Source of the DNA: UBA1563 sp041671545
GTDB taxonomy: Bacteria; Bacteroidota; Ignavibacteria; Ignavibacteriales; Ignavibacteriaceae
Assembly: GCA_041671545.1 (NCBI GenBank)
Contig: JBAZBI010000012.1
Coordinates: forward strand, 54,960 to 118,959
Length of the DNA: 64,000 nt
Direction of reading: 5' to 3'
Shown: positions 7,281 to 16,923 of the stretch, piece after piece
How positions within the stretch are numbered: the stretch's first letter is position 1
Layout: each line of letters opens with the position of its first letter
The notes under the pieces: model-generated
What the model saw: only the letters and a program-made list of their open reading frames with translations
What the model was told of the DNA's origin: nothing
Databases searched by the model: none
Position numbers and translations under genes: made by a program

Positions 7281-9686
7281 TTAAATGTTCTTCCAATTGA
7301 TTTTTCTAATTTGATCGCCATCTGATTGAAGTATCACTGCACCTTCTTCATCACTTCGTAGAAGTTGTGAGTTAAGTTTCGTCAATCGATCCAAAACAAT
7401 TTGCGACGGATGACCAAATTTATTTTTTTCACCGACACTAATTAAACTTATTTCCGGTGTTACAAAATTAAGAAAATTTTCACCGGAACTTGTCTTGCTG
7501 CCATGATGTCCGACTTTTAAAACATCCGAATCTAAAAAGTTGTTCCATTGAGAGGTTAAATAATTTTCCATTTTCAAATGTGCGTCACCAACAAAAAGGA
7601 ATGAATTTTTTCCATGAACAATTTTTATAATTCCGCTTCTGTCATTTATCTTAAATTTGTTGATTGGCGGTTTGTGAGTATCGCAAAGTAAATAGACCCT
7701 AGTGTTTGGCGCAGCCAAAATTGTATCACGGTAATAGTTTACCGGTATATTTTTTAATGCAAGAAGCTGTTCAAAATAAAAATCATTTTTATCAGATGAA
7801 TCCATATCCGGTTTAATTATTTCCTTCACACGATCTTTATTTACTAACGAAACAAATCCGGCAAAGTGATCGGTATCCATGTGAGAAATAAATCCATAAT
7901 CTATTTTCGATATACCGAGATAATCCAAAAGTGGAATGATCACCCGCTCTCCGTTATCATAGTTGAATTGAGAACTTCCAGCATCAATCAACATTGTTTT
8001 CCCATTCGGGAGTTTAATAAGGAAAGCATCGCCTTGCCCCACATCGATCATCATTACAGAAAGTCGATTATCAGGTAAAATATTCTTGTTGTCGAGTGAA
8101 CAAAAAACGATTGTGTTGGCCGCAACTAAAAATATCAAAATCAATTTTGTAAAAATTCGTTTTGTATAACGAAGTGTAAAAATGAGGAAGAAGAGAAAGC
8201 AATAAAAGATAACTACATCTTGCATCGAGAAATTTGGAACACGAACGAAAGAGAAATCTTGAGTTGCAGATATTTTTATTAAATAGTAGAGCAGAGCGGT
8301 TATTCCATCTCCAGCCAGAGCAAAAATAGCAGCCACTTGTATTGAAATCATCGAAACAAATAACGTTAAAATGGCATTCGCAAGAATTACTGATATCGCC
8401 GGAATTACGAAAAGATTTGAGATCAATGAAACGATGGAAATTTTGCCAAAATAATAATTTGTAAAAGGAAGTACTCCAATCTGCGCTGCCAAGGACATAA
8501 AGAACATTACGAGCAAACCTTTTATAATTTTACTCTTCGGATTTAATTCTTTCAACCACTCTGAAAAATATGGATAAAGTCCAATCGTTGCCATTACTGC
8601 TACAAAGGAAAGTTGAAACCCGGGATCAAAAAGCTGGTTCACATCAATCAATAAAATAATTAACGCCGCGATCGAAATAGTATTCCATGCATTTATTTCT
8701 CTACCTGATACCGAAGCGGCAAAGACAACAAAAGCCATTATTGTAGCACGCAGAACTGCCGGCTGTAAACCAGTGATCAGCAAAAAGAAAATGAGCGTAA
8801 GGACAGTCAATAGCGTACGAAGATAAATATTCACTCTTCCAAAGAGTATGATAAAAATTATTGCGATAAATCCGACTTGCTGCCCCGACACCGCAAGAAC
8901 GTGTGCCACACCTGAATTGATGAATTCCATTTTAGTTTCATTATCAATTTCACTTTTATCTCCAAGCACTAATCCTTTTATCAATCCTACAGTTTGTGGT
9001 TGTTGCAATTCATCAATTTTATCGGCAATATTTTTTCTAATTGAAAAGAGCCATGAAGAGAAAGTTGATTTTTCAGAGTTGAGTATTTTAACATCCTCCG
9101 AATTTTTTACCGAAAGAAAACCGGTCACTCCTTGCTTTAGTAAATAAGCTTGATAATCAAACTCTCCCGGATTGCGAGTTCCCTTTCCTTTATTATAAAC
9201 TCCCTTTACAGAAACAAAATTTCCCGGATTAAGTTTATAATAAAGATTTAGAAATCCTTTTTTACCATCGGTTTTAACGCGGCAGATAATAGTGAACTTA
9301 CCAGCTATTTTATTACTGTCCGTAATAACCGAATCTGTCTCGATCCTAAATTTAAAATCGTTCTCCCTCTTTATTTCTATCGAAGAAATTCGTCCAACCA
9401 TTTTGACATCTTTTACGAATTGCTGAGGCAGAGGATATTTAACTTCAACCCTATTTTGAAATTGAAAGAGAAGCATTCCAAAGAGAAAAACCGGAAGAGA
9501 CGCGTAAATGAAGGTTGGAATTTCTTTACTTTGTTTCTTAATCCATCTCCAAAACAAAATTGATAATACAAATGAACTAATGAAAGTGATTCCGAGAAAT
9601 ATAAAACTGATTTGGAAAACCGATTCGGTAATTATTCCCAAGACAAATGCAATAGTAATGCTTATAAAAGGATAATGCTTCAGCAT
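7281..9686 (-). CDS. comEC: ComEC/Rec2 family DNA-uptake channel protein
   Basis: ComEC carries transforming DNA across the inner membrane. The 801-aa protein has N-terminal membrane helices with a DUF4131-type soluble region, then the Competence domain (GLVLGDKSEID, SGVAHVLAVSGQQVGFI) with many membrane segments. It ends in a C-terminal metallo-beta-lactamase-like domain with MIDVGQGDAFLI, SHMDTDHFAGF and VGHHGSKTSS. All three parts are intact. It overlaps the upstream phosphatase-superfamily gene by 7 bases. comFC is present at 59631, which supports latent natural competence. Confidence 0.95.
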   Translation of the reverse strand: MLKHYPFISITIAFVLGIITESVFQISFIFLGITFISSFVLSILFWRWIKKQSKEIPTFIYASLPVFLFGMLLFQFQNRVEVKYPLPQQFVKDVKMVGRISSIEIKRENDFKFRIETDSVITDSNKIAGKFTIICRVKTDGKKGFLNLYYKLNPGNFVSVKGVYNKGKGTRNPGEFDYQAYLLKQGVTGFLSVKNSEDVKILNSEKSTFSSWLFSIRKNIADKIDELQQPQTVGLIKGLVLGDKSEIDNETKMEFINSGVAHVLAVSGQQVGFIAIIFIILFGRVNIYLRTLLTVLTLIFFLLITGLQPAVLRATIMAFVVFAASVSGREINAWNTISIAALIILLIDVNQLFDPGFQLSFVAVMATIGLYPYFSEWLKELNPKSKIIKGLLVMFFMSLAAQIGVLPFTNYYFGKISIVSLISNLFVIPAISVILANAILTLFVSMISIQVAAIFALAGDGITALLYYLIKISATQDFSFVRVPNFSMQDVVIFYCFLFFLIFTLRYTKRIFTKLILIFLVAANTIVFCSLDNKNILPDNRLSVMMIDVGQGDAFLIKLPNGKTMLIDAGSSQFNYDNGERVIIPLLDYLGISKIDYGFISHMDTDHFAGFVSLVNKDRVKEIIKPDMDSSDKNDFYFEQLLALKNIPVNYYRDTILAAPNTRVYLLCDTHKPPINKFKINDRSGIIKIVHGKNSFLFVGDAHLKMENYLTSQWNNFLDSDVLKVGHHGSKTSSGENFLNFVTPEISLISVGEKNKFGHPSQIVLDRLTKLNSQLLRSDEEGAVILQSDGDQIRKINWKNI

Positions 9687-10597
9687 AGATTATTTGTAAT
9701 TGCAGTTTTAATATCGGACAAATCGAAAATACTCTCAGAGATTTTCTGCGCTTTATATCCGGTTGTGATCAACAATGACGGATTTTTCGTGTGTGTTTTT
9801 ACCGATAAATCTTCAACGTTCCCATGATCTGAGCAGAGGATGATAGAAAGTTTTTCTTCATCAAATTGAGTAAAAATTGTAAAAAGGAATTCATCAAGAA
9901 TTTTAAAAGTTGCTTCGGTGTCTTCATCATATCTTCCATGACCAAGATGATCGGTTAAGAAATATTCAAAAGCTGTGAAGGAATTTTTGTAAGAAATACA
10001 TAAAAGATTTTCTGCAGCTTGTTTTGCAGTTATTACCGGTAGATCATAGCCAAGTTTTGTGTTCCAGCGGGCATTGTTAATTTCAGCGGTCAACGCTTCA
10101 CCTTTTACCACATCATCATAACCATTTAGGCGCATACTGTTTAGATTACAGCTAAGTGTTGTAACGCTTAATCGCTTTTTACCGGAATTGATATAATCAA
10201 AAAATACTTGAGGATATGCATTAGCAAAAGTGACATTTTCTTTCTTATCCAAAAAATGTTTGAAAATATTTTGCTCTTGAATAATTGGAATTAGAGTGGA
10301 ATAAGGAAAAGGTCCAAAGTGCTGATTAATTATTTGAGGAGCTTTTACTCCGCAAAAGATTGAGGTTTGTCCGGTACCGCTTTGCGGTAATCCCTCAATT
10401 CCCATAGAGGCATCGATGCCGGATAGAAATATTTTTCCATTTGAAAGAGATTGATTTTCAAGATGAGGACTTGTTCCGAAAATATCAGTGAAAGTTTTAA
10501 AACCGTATTTGAAAAAGGGATTCCAATCATAATCTTTTTTCCCGATACCAACACCGTCAAGAAAAAGAAGAAGAATATGATGATCCGGTTTTTCCAT
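9680..10597 (-). CDS. Alkaline-phosphatase-superfamily metalloenzyme (phosphopentomutase/iPGM-like)
   Basis: A 305-aa soluble protein with the metal-binding layout of the phosphoglycerate mutase/phosphopentomutase branch. D14 lies in LFLDGVGIG, a Ser/Thr nucleophile region is LPQSGTGQTS (residues 71-79), and the later ligands are in TDHLGHG, CSDHGNVED and KTHTKNP. It is shorter than true phosphopentomutase (about 390 aa) or iPGM (about 510 aa) and appears to lack an inserted cap domain. The superfamily is clear and the substrate is unknown. It lies 3 bases downstream of dtd. Confidence 0.75.
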   Translation of the reverse strand: MEKPDHHILLLFLDGVGIGKKDYDWNPFFKYGFKTFTDIFGTSPHLENQSLSNGKIFLSGIDASMGIEGLPQSGTGQTSIFCGVKAPQIINQHFGPFPYSTLIPIIQEQNIFKHFLDKKENVTFANAYPQVFFDYINSGKKRLSVTTLSCNLNSMRLNGYDDVVKGEALTAEINNARWNTKLGYDLPVITAKQAAENLLCISYKNSFTAFEYFLTDHLGHGRYDEDTEATFKILDEFLFTIFTQFDEEKLSIILCSDHGNVEDLSVKTHTKNPSLLITTGYKAQKISESIFDLSDIKTAITNNLC

Positions 10598-10600
10598 TTG

Positions 10601-11056
10601 TTATTTCATCTTTGATTCGACCATAATAGTGACCGGTCCATCGTTTAATATTTTCACTTTCATCATAGCGCCGAATATCCCGGTTTTGATTTTTTCTTCA
10701 CCTAAATTTTGCTTCAATCTTTCAATAAATTTTTCATATAATGGAATCGCGATCTCCGGTTTAGCCGCATCGGTAAAGCTCGGGCGGTTTCCTTTCTGAG
10801 CATCTCCGTACAAAGTGAATTGCGAAATGATCAATATTTCTCCGTTGATATCTCGTATGGAAAGATTCATTTTTTCATCTTCGTCTTCAAAAACACGGAG
10901 ATTACAGCATTTGTCAGCTACAAAATTTACATCATCAATCGTATCTGATGATTTAATTCCGAGAAGCAACACGAAACCTTTTCCGATTTCCGCTTTATAA
11001 TTTTCTCTTTCAATAATTACCGCTCCTTCACTCACACGCTGAACTAATGCTCTCAT
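10601..11056 (-). CDS. dtd: D-aminoacyl-tRNA deacylase
   Basis: Dtd hydrolyses D-amino acids from mischarged tRNA. The protein starts MRALVQRVSEG, carries SQFTLYGDAQKGNRPSF (the SQFTL motif with the catalytic Thr), and has the C-terminal GPVTI motif that supplies the cis Gly-Pro. Start MRAL at 11056 overlaps the prmC stop as ATGA. A longer form beginning MEMRAL at 11062 is possible. Length is about 151 aa, typical for the family. Confidence 0.95.
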   Translation of the reverse strand: MRALVQRVSEGAVIIERENYKAEIGKGFVLLLGIKSSDTIDDVNFVADKCCNLRVFEDEDEKMNLSIRDINGEILIISQFTLYGDAQKGNRPSFTDAAKPEIAIPLYEKFIERLKQNLGEEKIKTGIFGAMMKVKILNDGPVTIMVESKMK

Positions 11057-11907
11057 TTCCATTCCCCTTGTACGACGCGATCTATATTTGCATAATCTTT
11101 CCAGATTTGAACAGACGAGAAATTATTCGATTCAAAAATCGATTTCACATGTTCCGATTGTCCGGCACCAACTTCAAAAAACACCTTCGCATTTTCATTC
11201 AAAAGTATCGGTGAAGTTTCAATAATTTTCCGATAAAAAGTTAACCCATCGGAAAAGTCCGTTACAGCATAATCCGGTTCATGATCTACAATTTCTTTTT
11301 GAAGTGAAGCAAATTCTTTCTGAGAAACATACGGAGGATTGGAAACGATTATATCCAGTTTTTCATCCAACTGCAAAGTGGAATTCAAAACATCCTCTTC
11401 TCTAAAGGTGATTCGCTGCGCAACATTATGAGTTTCAGCATTTTTTTTTGCAATAGTAAGAGCATCGGGACTTTTATCAACCGCTATAATTTTTGCGTTG
11501 GGCAAATGGTGAGCGAGTAAAACAGCTATAATTCCGCTTCCGGTTCCGATATCCAAAATGTTCAAGTTAGTTTCTTTATCAGTTTGATTCAAAATTGTTT
11601 CGATCAGAATTTCAGTTTCCTGGCGTGGGATCAAAACATTTTTGTTGACGAAAAACGTCATTCCAAAAAATTCTACATAGCCAAGTATATATTGAAGCGG
11701 TTCACGGTTTCCCCGACGCTTAACAAATTCCCGGTAGTTATTCACTTCTTCGTCCTTGACCGGTTTGTCGAAAGTAAGATAGAGATCCAAACGCTTGCAC
11801 TTCAATATTTCCGCCAGAAGGAGTTCGGCATTCAACCGTGCGGAGTCAATTCCCTTCTGTTCAAAGAAATTAGCGGTCAAATTTAAGAGTTCAAGAACGG
11901 TATGCAT
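11053..11907 (-). CDS. prmC: Peptide chain release factor N5-glutamine methyltransferase
   Basis: PrmC methylates the GGQ glutamine of release factors RF1 and RF2. The 284-aa protein has an N-terminal helical domain, the SAM motif LDIGTGSGIIAV (about residues 118-129), and the diagnostic NPPY substrate motif at N190-Y193. It leads a prmC-dtd-metalloenzyme-comEC-purE run on the minus strand. The 104-base divergent gap to the GT9 genes must hold promoters in both directions, but I find no clear consensus match there. Confidence 0.95.
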   Translation of the reverse strand: MHTVLELLNLTANFFEQKGIDSARLNAELLLAEILKCKRLDLYLTFDKPVKDEEVNNYREFVKRRGNREPLQYILGYVEFFGMTFFVNKNVLIPRQETEILIETILNQTDKETNLNILDIGTGSGIIAVLLAHHLPNAKIIAVDKSPDALTIAKKNAETHNVAQRITFREEDVLNSTLQLDEKLDIIVSNPPYVSQKEFASLQKEIVDHEPDYAVTDFSDGLTFYRKIIETSPILLNENAKVFFEVGAGQSEHVKSIFESNNFSSVQIWKDYANIDRVVQGEWK

Positions 11908-12011
11908 ACGTAAATTTTTTATTCAATTGAGTTTGAAAAATTGTAAATTGCAACAAATTTTTTTTCGATTCACGTTCAAAATAAGAAAGTATTCCCTTTT
12001 TAAGAAGTTAA

Positions 12012-13043
12012 ATGAAAATTGATAAAAGTAAAATCCGGCGGATTCTCTGTATCAAGTTACGAGGGATCGGTGACGTTGTCCTCTCAACCGTCGTTTTTGA
12101 TAATTTGTTGAAGGAATTTCCGGATGCAAAAATTGATTATTTGACAGAACCACCGAGCAAAGCTGCGTTGGAGAAATTATCTTTTATAAATGAAATCATT
12201 CTCTATAAAAAAAATGAAACTTTTGCCGGATTGAAAACAATCTCAAAAGTATTCTTCAATAAATATGATTTGGTCCTCGATTTCTACTCAAATCCACGAA
12301 CTGCGATGATAACTTATTTCAGCCGGGCAAAATATCGAGCCGGATTTCCGTACCGCGGCAGAACTTATGCATATAATCTTTTAGGTCCAGAAGAGAGAGA
12401 TAAGTTCCATGCGGCTCAACTTCATCTGGAATATTTAAAAAGTATTGGAATTAAAACTGACTCAAGTAATCTTCATTTTGGTTTGAGTGAGCAGGATATT
12501 TCTTTTGCACAAGAATTCTTCAAAAATAATTTCGGTGAAAAAGATTTTGTGATTGTACTCAGTCCAAGCGGTGGTTGGGAATCCAAGAAATGCGATGCAA
12601 CTAAATTTGCTGAAATTGCAGATGCCGTGCACCAGAAATATAATGCAAAATTTCTAATTCTTTGGGGACCCGATGATCACAGTGACGCAACTTCAATTTT
12701 GGAAAAAATGAAAAACCCTGCTATTCTTGCTCCAAAGACCACGATTCGAGAAGGTGCAGCTTTAATGAAATTGGCAACCTTGGTGATAGCTAATGACAGC
12801 GGTCCGATGCATATTTCAACCGCAGTTGGCACACCGACACTGAGTATTCATGGACCGACAAATCCAAACTTGCAAGGACCGTTTGGAGACAAACACGAAT
12901 CAATTCGTTTTGAAGAACTCGATTGTATCGGATGCAATTTATTGAAATGCCCCCGTAAACACGAATGTTTCCTGGATTTGTCAACGGCTAAAGTGATAGA
13001 GAAGGTTGATTCTTTAATTTTGAAAAACAATATTCATGTTTAA
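12012..13043 (+). CDS. GT9 family glycosyltransferase (heptosyltransferase-like) 1
   Basis: A 343-aa cytoplasmic glycosyltransferase of family 9 (ADP-heptose:LPS heptosyltransferase type). Supporting motifs are the N-terminal RGIGDVVLSTVV nucleotide-sugar loop, a second Rossmann domain with SPSGGWESKK, and the C-terminal ANDSGPMHISTAVGTPTLSIHGPTNP acceptor/donor region. It ends with a Cys cluster, CIGC-x4-CPRKHEC, seen in many GT9 proteins. Expected role: adding sugars to the LPS inner core. It is first of three GT9 genes in tandem and overlaps the next by 8 bases. Confidence 0.88.
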   Translation: MKIDKSKIRRILCIKLRGIGDVVLSTVVFDNLLKEFPDAKIDYLTEPPSKAALEKLSFINEIILYKKNETFAGLKTISKVFFNKYDLVLDFYSNPRTAMITYFSRAKYRAGFPYRGRTYAYNLLGPEERDKFHAAQLHLEYLKSIGIKTDSSNLHFGLSEQDISFAQEFFKNNFGEKDFVIVLSPSGGWESKKCDATKFAEIADAVHQKYNAKFLILWGPDDHSDATSILEKMKNPAILAPKTTIREGAALMKLATLVIANDSGPMHISTAVGTPTLSIHGPTNPNLQGPFGDKHESIRFEELDCIGCNLLKCPRKHECFLDLSTAKVIEKVDSLILKNNIHV

Positions 13044-14127
13044 AATGAAATCCGCTGAAGTATATCTAAAAAATATTCTCCTTTCGTTTCTACTTTTTTT
13101 GAATCGAAAAAACAAATTGAAGAAAGAGAATTATTCGATCGCACCGGGAGATAAAATCCTTTTCGTCCGATTGAATAGAATTGGCGACGCACTTGTAGTT
13201 ACTCCACTTCTTGCTGAAATTAAAAACAAGACGAATGCGGAAGTTTACATTCTCGCAAGCCAAACCAATCGAATAGTTTTTGATGATTGCCCTTGTGTTA
13301 GCAAAGTTATTGTTTTCGAAAAGGGATTGAAAGGATTTCTTACACTCTTAAAATTAATCGAGCAAGAAAAATTTGCAGCTATTGTTGACTTGCATGATGA
13401 CGTTTCTACAACGGTTAGTTTTCTTGTTGCACTTGCAAAAGTGCCGCTTAAATTCGGATTAAAGAAGTCCAACTCCAAGATTTATACACACACAGTAGAA
13501 AAAGCTGATCCAACCAAGACTCATGTGATTGAGCGAAATCTTGCATTATTAAAATTGTTTGGCTTGAGTTATAATAAGGAGAATGTCAATATTTTATATC
13601 AGCCTAGAGAAGATTCTTTTATCAAAGCTGATAATTATTTAGCCCATAAATTCAAAGAGAAAAAATTTCTCATCGGAATAAATATTTCTGCCGGAAGCGA
13701 AGCCCGCTTTTGGGGTGTTGAACGGTACAGACAATTACTTTCATTTTTCAAAACATATGATGCAAATGTTTTGCTCCTTTCTACAACAAGAGATTTAAAA
13801 CATGCGATTCAAATCGCCACAAAGAATGAACCGATATTTTATTCTCCTTCTTTTGATGAATTTGCTGCGATGATTTCAAAACTCAATTTTCTTTTTACTC
13901 CCGACACATCAACGGTACACCTTGCTTCTGCATTCAAAATTCCGATGTTCGGAATTTATGTTCAATACAACACGGATGATTTGCCGTGGACACCTTGTCA
14001 ATCCAAACATGAAATAGTTGTAACGAGAGAATCTAATTTCTCCAACCTCTCTTTTGAAGATGTCATTCCAAAACTAAAACCATTTATAGAAACGTATGTC
14101 AAAACTCTATCCAATCCCGTCCTGTAA
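13036..14127 (+). CDS. GT9 family glycosyltransferase (heptosyltransferase-like) 2
   Basis: A 363-aa GT9 protein. It has a positively charged N-terminal helix that could sit on the membrane (KNILLSFLLFLNRKNKLKK), then FVRLNRIGDALVVTPLL. The C-terminal half carries NISAGSEARFWG and TPDTSTVHLASAF. Unlike its two neighbours it has no C-terminal Cys cluster, so it is probably a distinct transferase rather than a recent duplicate. It overlaps both flanking GT9 genes (8 and 32 bases). Confidence 0.85.
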   Translation: MFKMKSAEVYLKNILLSFLLFLNRKNKLKKENYSIAPGDKILFVRLNRIGDALVVTPLLAEIKNKTNAEVYILASQTNRIVFDDCPCVSKVIVFEKGLKGFLTLLKLIEQEKFAAIVDLHDDVSTTVSFLVALAKVPLKFGLKKSNSKIYTHTVEKADPTKTHVIERNLALLKLFGLSYNKENVNILYQPREDSFIKADNYLAHKFKEKKFLIGINISAGSEARFWGVERYRQLLSFFKTYDANVLLLSTTRDLKHAIQIATKNEPIFYSPSFDEFAAMISKLNFLFTPDTSTVHLASAFKIPMFGIYVQYNTDDLPWTPCQSKHEIVVTRESNFSNLSFEDVIPKLKPFIETYVKTLSNPVL

Positions 14128-15232
14128 AAATTTCAACGGTTACAAACCATGCTTTCCAGATTATAATTGCTGGGAACGTGGTTGTAAAGAAAATAATCCC
14201 ATCGGAATAAAGATCCTCATCATCAATCTTGATGCTATGGGAGATGTCTTGATGACTACTGCACAGCTGAAAAGTATCAAAAAGAAATTTCCGGTTTCTT
14301 CGATTTATTGGATTACATTAAAACCGGCAGACCAACTTCTGTTAAACAATCTGTTTGTTGATCAAGTTTTCAAATATGAGTTCGAATCTCTTTCTATCCT
14401 CCAACAGATGGAATTTGACCTTGCATATAACATTGATAAATCTCAACGTTCTGCATCACTTCTCAATTCTATATTGGCAAAAAACAAACTTGGATTCGGA
14501 TTGAACACCGATGGGAAAATCATTCCACGCAACGATGGTGCATTTTATAATTACCAACTCGGGATGGATAATCATTTAAAATTCAAAGTGAATCAACGAA
14601 CCGGGCAAGATTATCTCGCTGAAACTCTTGATCTTGAATATGAACGGAATGATTACGTTTACAATTTTTATGATGAGGAATTGGAATTTCAGCAAAAATA
14701 TAAAAATGAAGTTGGACTGACTGAAAGCGATACAGTTGTCGGATTCAACACTGGTTGTTCAAATCTTTTCCCGAACAAAAAAATGACAATTGAGCAGCAC
14801 ATCCATCTTATTGAACAACTATTAAACCACGGGAAATACAAAATTATTTTACTTGGCGGACCCGAAGATACAGAGCGAAATACTCAGATCGCTTTACCGT
14901 TTGGTAGTAAAATTATTAACACACCAACAACGATGGGAATTAGACGCGGCGTATGTTTTGAAAATCTCTCTGACGTTATTATAACAGGCGATTCTTTCGG
15001 AATGCACATTGCCATCGCATTAAAAAAATATGTTATCGCTTGGTTTGGGCTTAGCTGTTGGACGGAAATTGATCTTTACGACCGCGGGGTCAAACTCTTC
15101 CCGAAAGATTTGTTTTGTTCTCCATGCTGGAAGAAAGCTTGCCCATATAATTTAGAATGTGTTCAACAAATTGATCTGAAACGAATTGAACAAGAAGTAC
15201 TAAACTACTGTGATTCCAAAACACAAAAATAA
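14096..15232 (+). CDS. GT9 family glycosyltransferase with two Cys clusters
   Basis: A 378-aa GT9 enzyme with core motifs INLDAMGDVLMTTAQL, NTGCSNLFPNKKM and TGDSFGMHIAIAL. Two cysteine clusters stand out. One is in the N-terminal extension before the first Rossmann strand (C10, then cysteines in YKPCFPDYNCWERGC). The other is the common C-terminal one (FCSPCWKKACPYNLEC). The N-terminal set, which could bind a metal, is unusual for GT9. Its start lies 32 bases inside the preceding gene and its end overlaps the methyltransferase gene. Confidence 0.82.
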   Translation: MSKLYPIPSCKNFNGYKPCFPDYNCWERGCKENNPIGIKILIINLDAMGDVLMTTAQLKSIKKKFPVSSIYWITLKPADQLLLNNLFVDQVFKYEFESLSILQQMEFDLAYNIDKSQRSASLLNSILAKNKLGFGLNTDGKIIPRNDGAFYNYQLGMDNHLKFKVNQRTGQDYLAETLDLEYERNDYVYNFYDEELEFQQKYKNEVGLTESDTVVGFNTGCSNLFPNKKMTIEQHIHLIEQLLNHGKYKIILLGGPEDTERNTQIALPFGSKIINTPTTMGIRRGVCFENLSDVIITGDSFGMHIAIALKKYVIAWFGLSCWTEIDLYDRGVKLFPKDLFCSPCWKKACPYNLECVQQIDLKRIEQEVLNYCDSKTQK

Positions 15233-16115
15233 TTTGGATTTACTCTTCTCGTTTGCAAAGAGAAGTAACCGCCCACTTTTGCTTGATGGAGCGATGGGAA
15301 GTCTTCTTCAACAAAGAGGAATAAAATCTCATCCTCAACTTTGGATGTCGTTGGCAAATATTACCCAACCGGATGAAGTTGTAAAAATTCATGAAGCTTA
15401 CGTAAAAGCCGGAGCAGATATAATTACTACAAATACATTCCGCACTAATCCGGTATCGGTCAAGAATTCCAATGTTAAAATTAATAGTTCAGAGTTTGTA
15501 AGAAAAAGCGTTGAACTTGCTCGAGAAGCGATTGGCGATAAAAAACTGATACTGGCTGGTTCAAATCCATCGGCGGAAGATTGTTATCAAGTTGAAAGAA
15601 GAATTTCAAAAAAAGAAATTGAATCCAACCATGCTCAACACATCGAATCATTGATGAGTGCCGGATGTAATTTTATTTTAAATGAAACACAAAGTCATCT
15701 TGATGAAATTCTATTTATTGCAAAATTTTGTTCAAGTAATTCTATTCCTTACATCTTGAGTTTATTCTTTACAGAGAAAATGAAATTACTGAGTGGTGAA
15801 AATCTTTTTGAGGTGATAAAATTAGTCGAAGATTACACTCCCTTAGCGATTGGCTTTAATTGCATCATGCCCAAAACTTTTCAAAAAGCATTTCGCCGGA
15901 TCAGTAAAAATTCTTCATGGGGATTATATTTGAATTGCGGAAGCAGCGCAATAAACAATGATAACATTAAATGTGGAATTTCTCCCCAAGATTACTCGCA
16001 TGAAATAGAAAAGTATTTACTGAAGAAGCCTGTTTTTATAGGCTCGTGCTGCGGTTCTTCTCCAAATCACACCAAAGAATTGAAAAAACTGTTAGATGAA
16101 AAAAATTGTAATTAA
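15210..16115 (+). CDS. Homocysteine S-methyltransferase family protein
   Basis: A 301-aa stand-alone Hcy-binding domain, like MetH module 1, BHMT or MmuM. LLLDGAMGSLLQQRGI marks the start of the TIM barrel. The zinc-binding cysteines are in GFNCIMP and the C-terminal GSCCGSSPNH. The product is probably methionine, but the methyl donor cannot be told from sequence. No other MetH module or MetF is in the window. It overlaps the GT9 upstream (23 bases) and ispE downstream (20 bases). Confidence 0.85.
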   Translation: MIPKHKNNLDLLFSFAKRSNRPLLLDGAMGSLLQQRGIKSHPQLWMSLANITQPDEVVKIHEAYVKAGADIITTNTFRTNPVSVKNSNVKINSSEFVRKSVELAREAIGDKKLILAGSNPSAEDCYQVERRISKKEIESNHAQHIESLMSAGCNFILNETQSHLDEILFIAKFCSSNSIPYILSLFFTEKMKLLSGENLFEVIKLVEDYTPLAIGFNCIMPKTFQKAFRRISKNSSWGLYLNCGSSAINNDNIKCGISPQDYSHEIEKYLLKKPVFIGSCCGSSPNHTKELKKLLDEKNCN

Positions 16116-16923
16116 ATCACCCGCAAAAATAAACTTCGGCTTAAACATTATCGCAAAGCGCGATGACGGTTTTCACAATATTGAAACCATCTTTTATCCA
16201 ATTGAATTACATGATGTTCTTACGTTTGAAAAAGCTGAAAAATTTTCATTCACTTGTAATAATGAGCTTATTAAAAATGACGAAAACAATTTGGTGATTA
16301 GATCCGTTCGTTTGATTGAGCAATTGGTAAAAAGAGAAATTGCCGTTTCGATTGTTTTAGAAAAAAATATTCCGCTTGGCGCAGGACTTGGCGGTGGTAG
16401 TTCAAATGCTGCTCATACGCTTCTATCAATCAACGAATTATTTGAACTACAAATAAGAAATGAAACACTGCACAAGTTCGCCTTACAACTCGGTTCTGAT
16501 GTACCGTTTTTTCTTAATCCGATTCCCTCTTATGCGTCTTCTCGAGGAGAAATTCTCTCACCACTTGATCTCGAAATTTCAAAACCAATTTTGTTAGTTA
16601 ATCCGGGGATTCACATTTCAACTAAATGGGCATATCAAAATATTAAACCTAAAACTCCCATCATTAAACTCAATTCTTTAAGTTCAGAGAGCGTTAATGA
16701 TATCGCCTCTCTAAAGGGTAAAGTAGTAAATGACTTTGAAGAAATTGCCTTTGCAGCGCATCCGAAGTTAGCAGAAATAAAAAATATTATGTTCGATTTC
16801 AAAGCTGAATTCGTTTTAATGAGCGGAAGCGGTTCCACAATGTTTGGAATTTTTCCGGAAAGTAATTCTGCTCATAAAGCCGATCAATATTTTTCAAAAA
16901 CTTATTTTACTTATTTACAATGA
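16096..16923 (+). CDS. ispE: 4-diphosphocytidyl-2-C-methyl-D-erythritol kinase
   Basis: IspE phosphorylates CDP-ME in the MEP isoprenoid pathway. The 275-aa GHMP kinase opens with SPAKINFGLNI, has the ATP-binding loop PLGAGLGGGSSNAA, then ALQLGSDVPFFL and the C-terminal MSGSGSTMFGIF. All GHMP motifs are intact and the length is typical. Its TGA overlaps the ATG of the next gene (ATGA), indicating coupling. Confidence 0.96.
   Translation: MKKIVIKSPAKINFGLNIIAKRDDGFHNIETIFYPIELHDVLTFEKAEKFSFTCNNELIKNDENNLVIRSVRLIEQLVKREIAVSIVLEKNIPLGAGLGGGSSNAAHTLLSINELFELQIRNETLHKFALQLGSDVPFFLNPIPSYASSRGEILSPLDLEISKPILLVNPGIHISTKWAYQNIKPKTPIIKLNSLSSESVNDIASLKGKVVNDFEEIAFAAHPKLAEIKNIMFDFKAEFVLMSGSGSTMFGIFPESNSAHKADQYFSKTYFTYLQ

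Noticed and set aside
7220..7321. N-terminal extension of PurE
   Set aside because: The extra 34 residues have no PurE similarity, overlap comEC, and a better start with ribosome site exists at 7219/7216.
12848..13030. Frames opposite the end of the first GT9 gene
   Set aside because: Mirror frames of the conserved Cys-cluster region.
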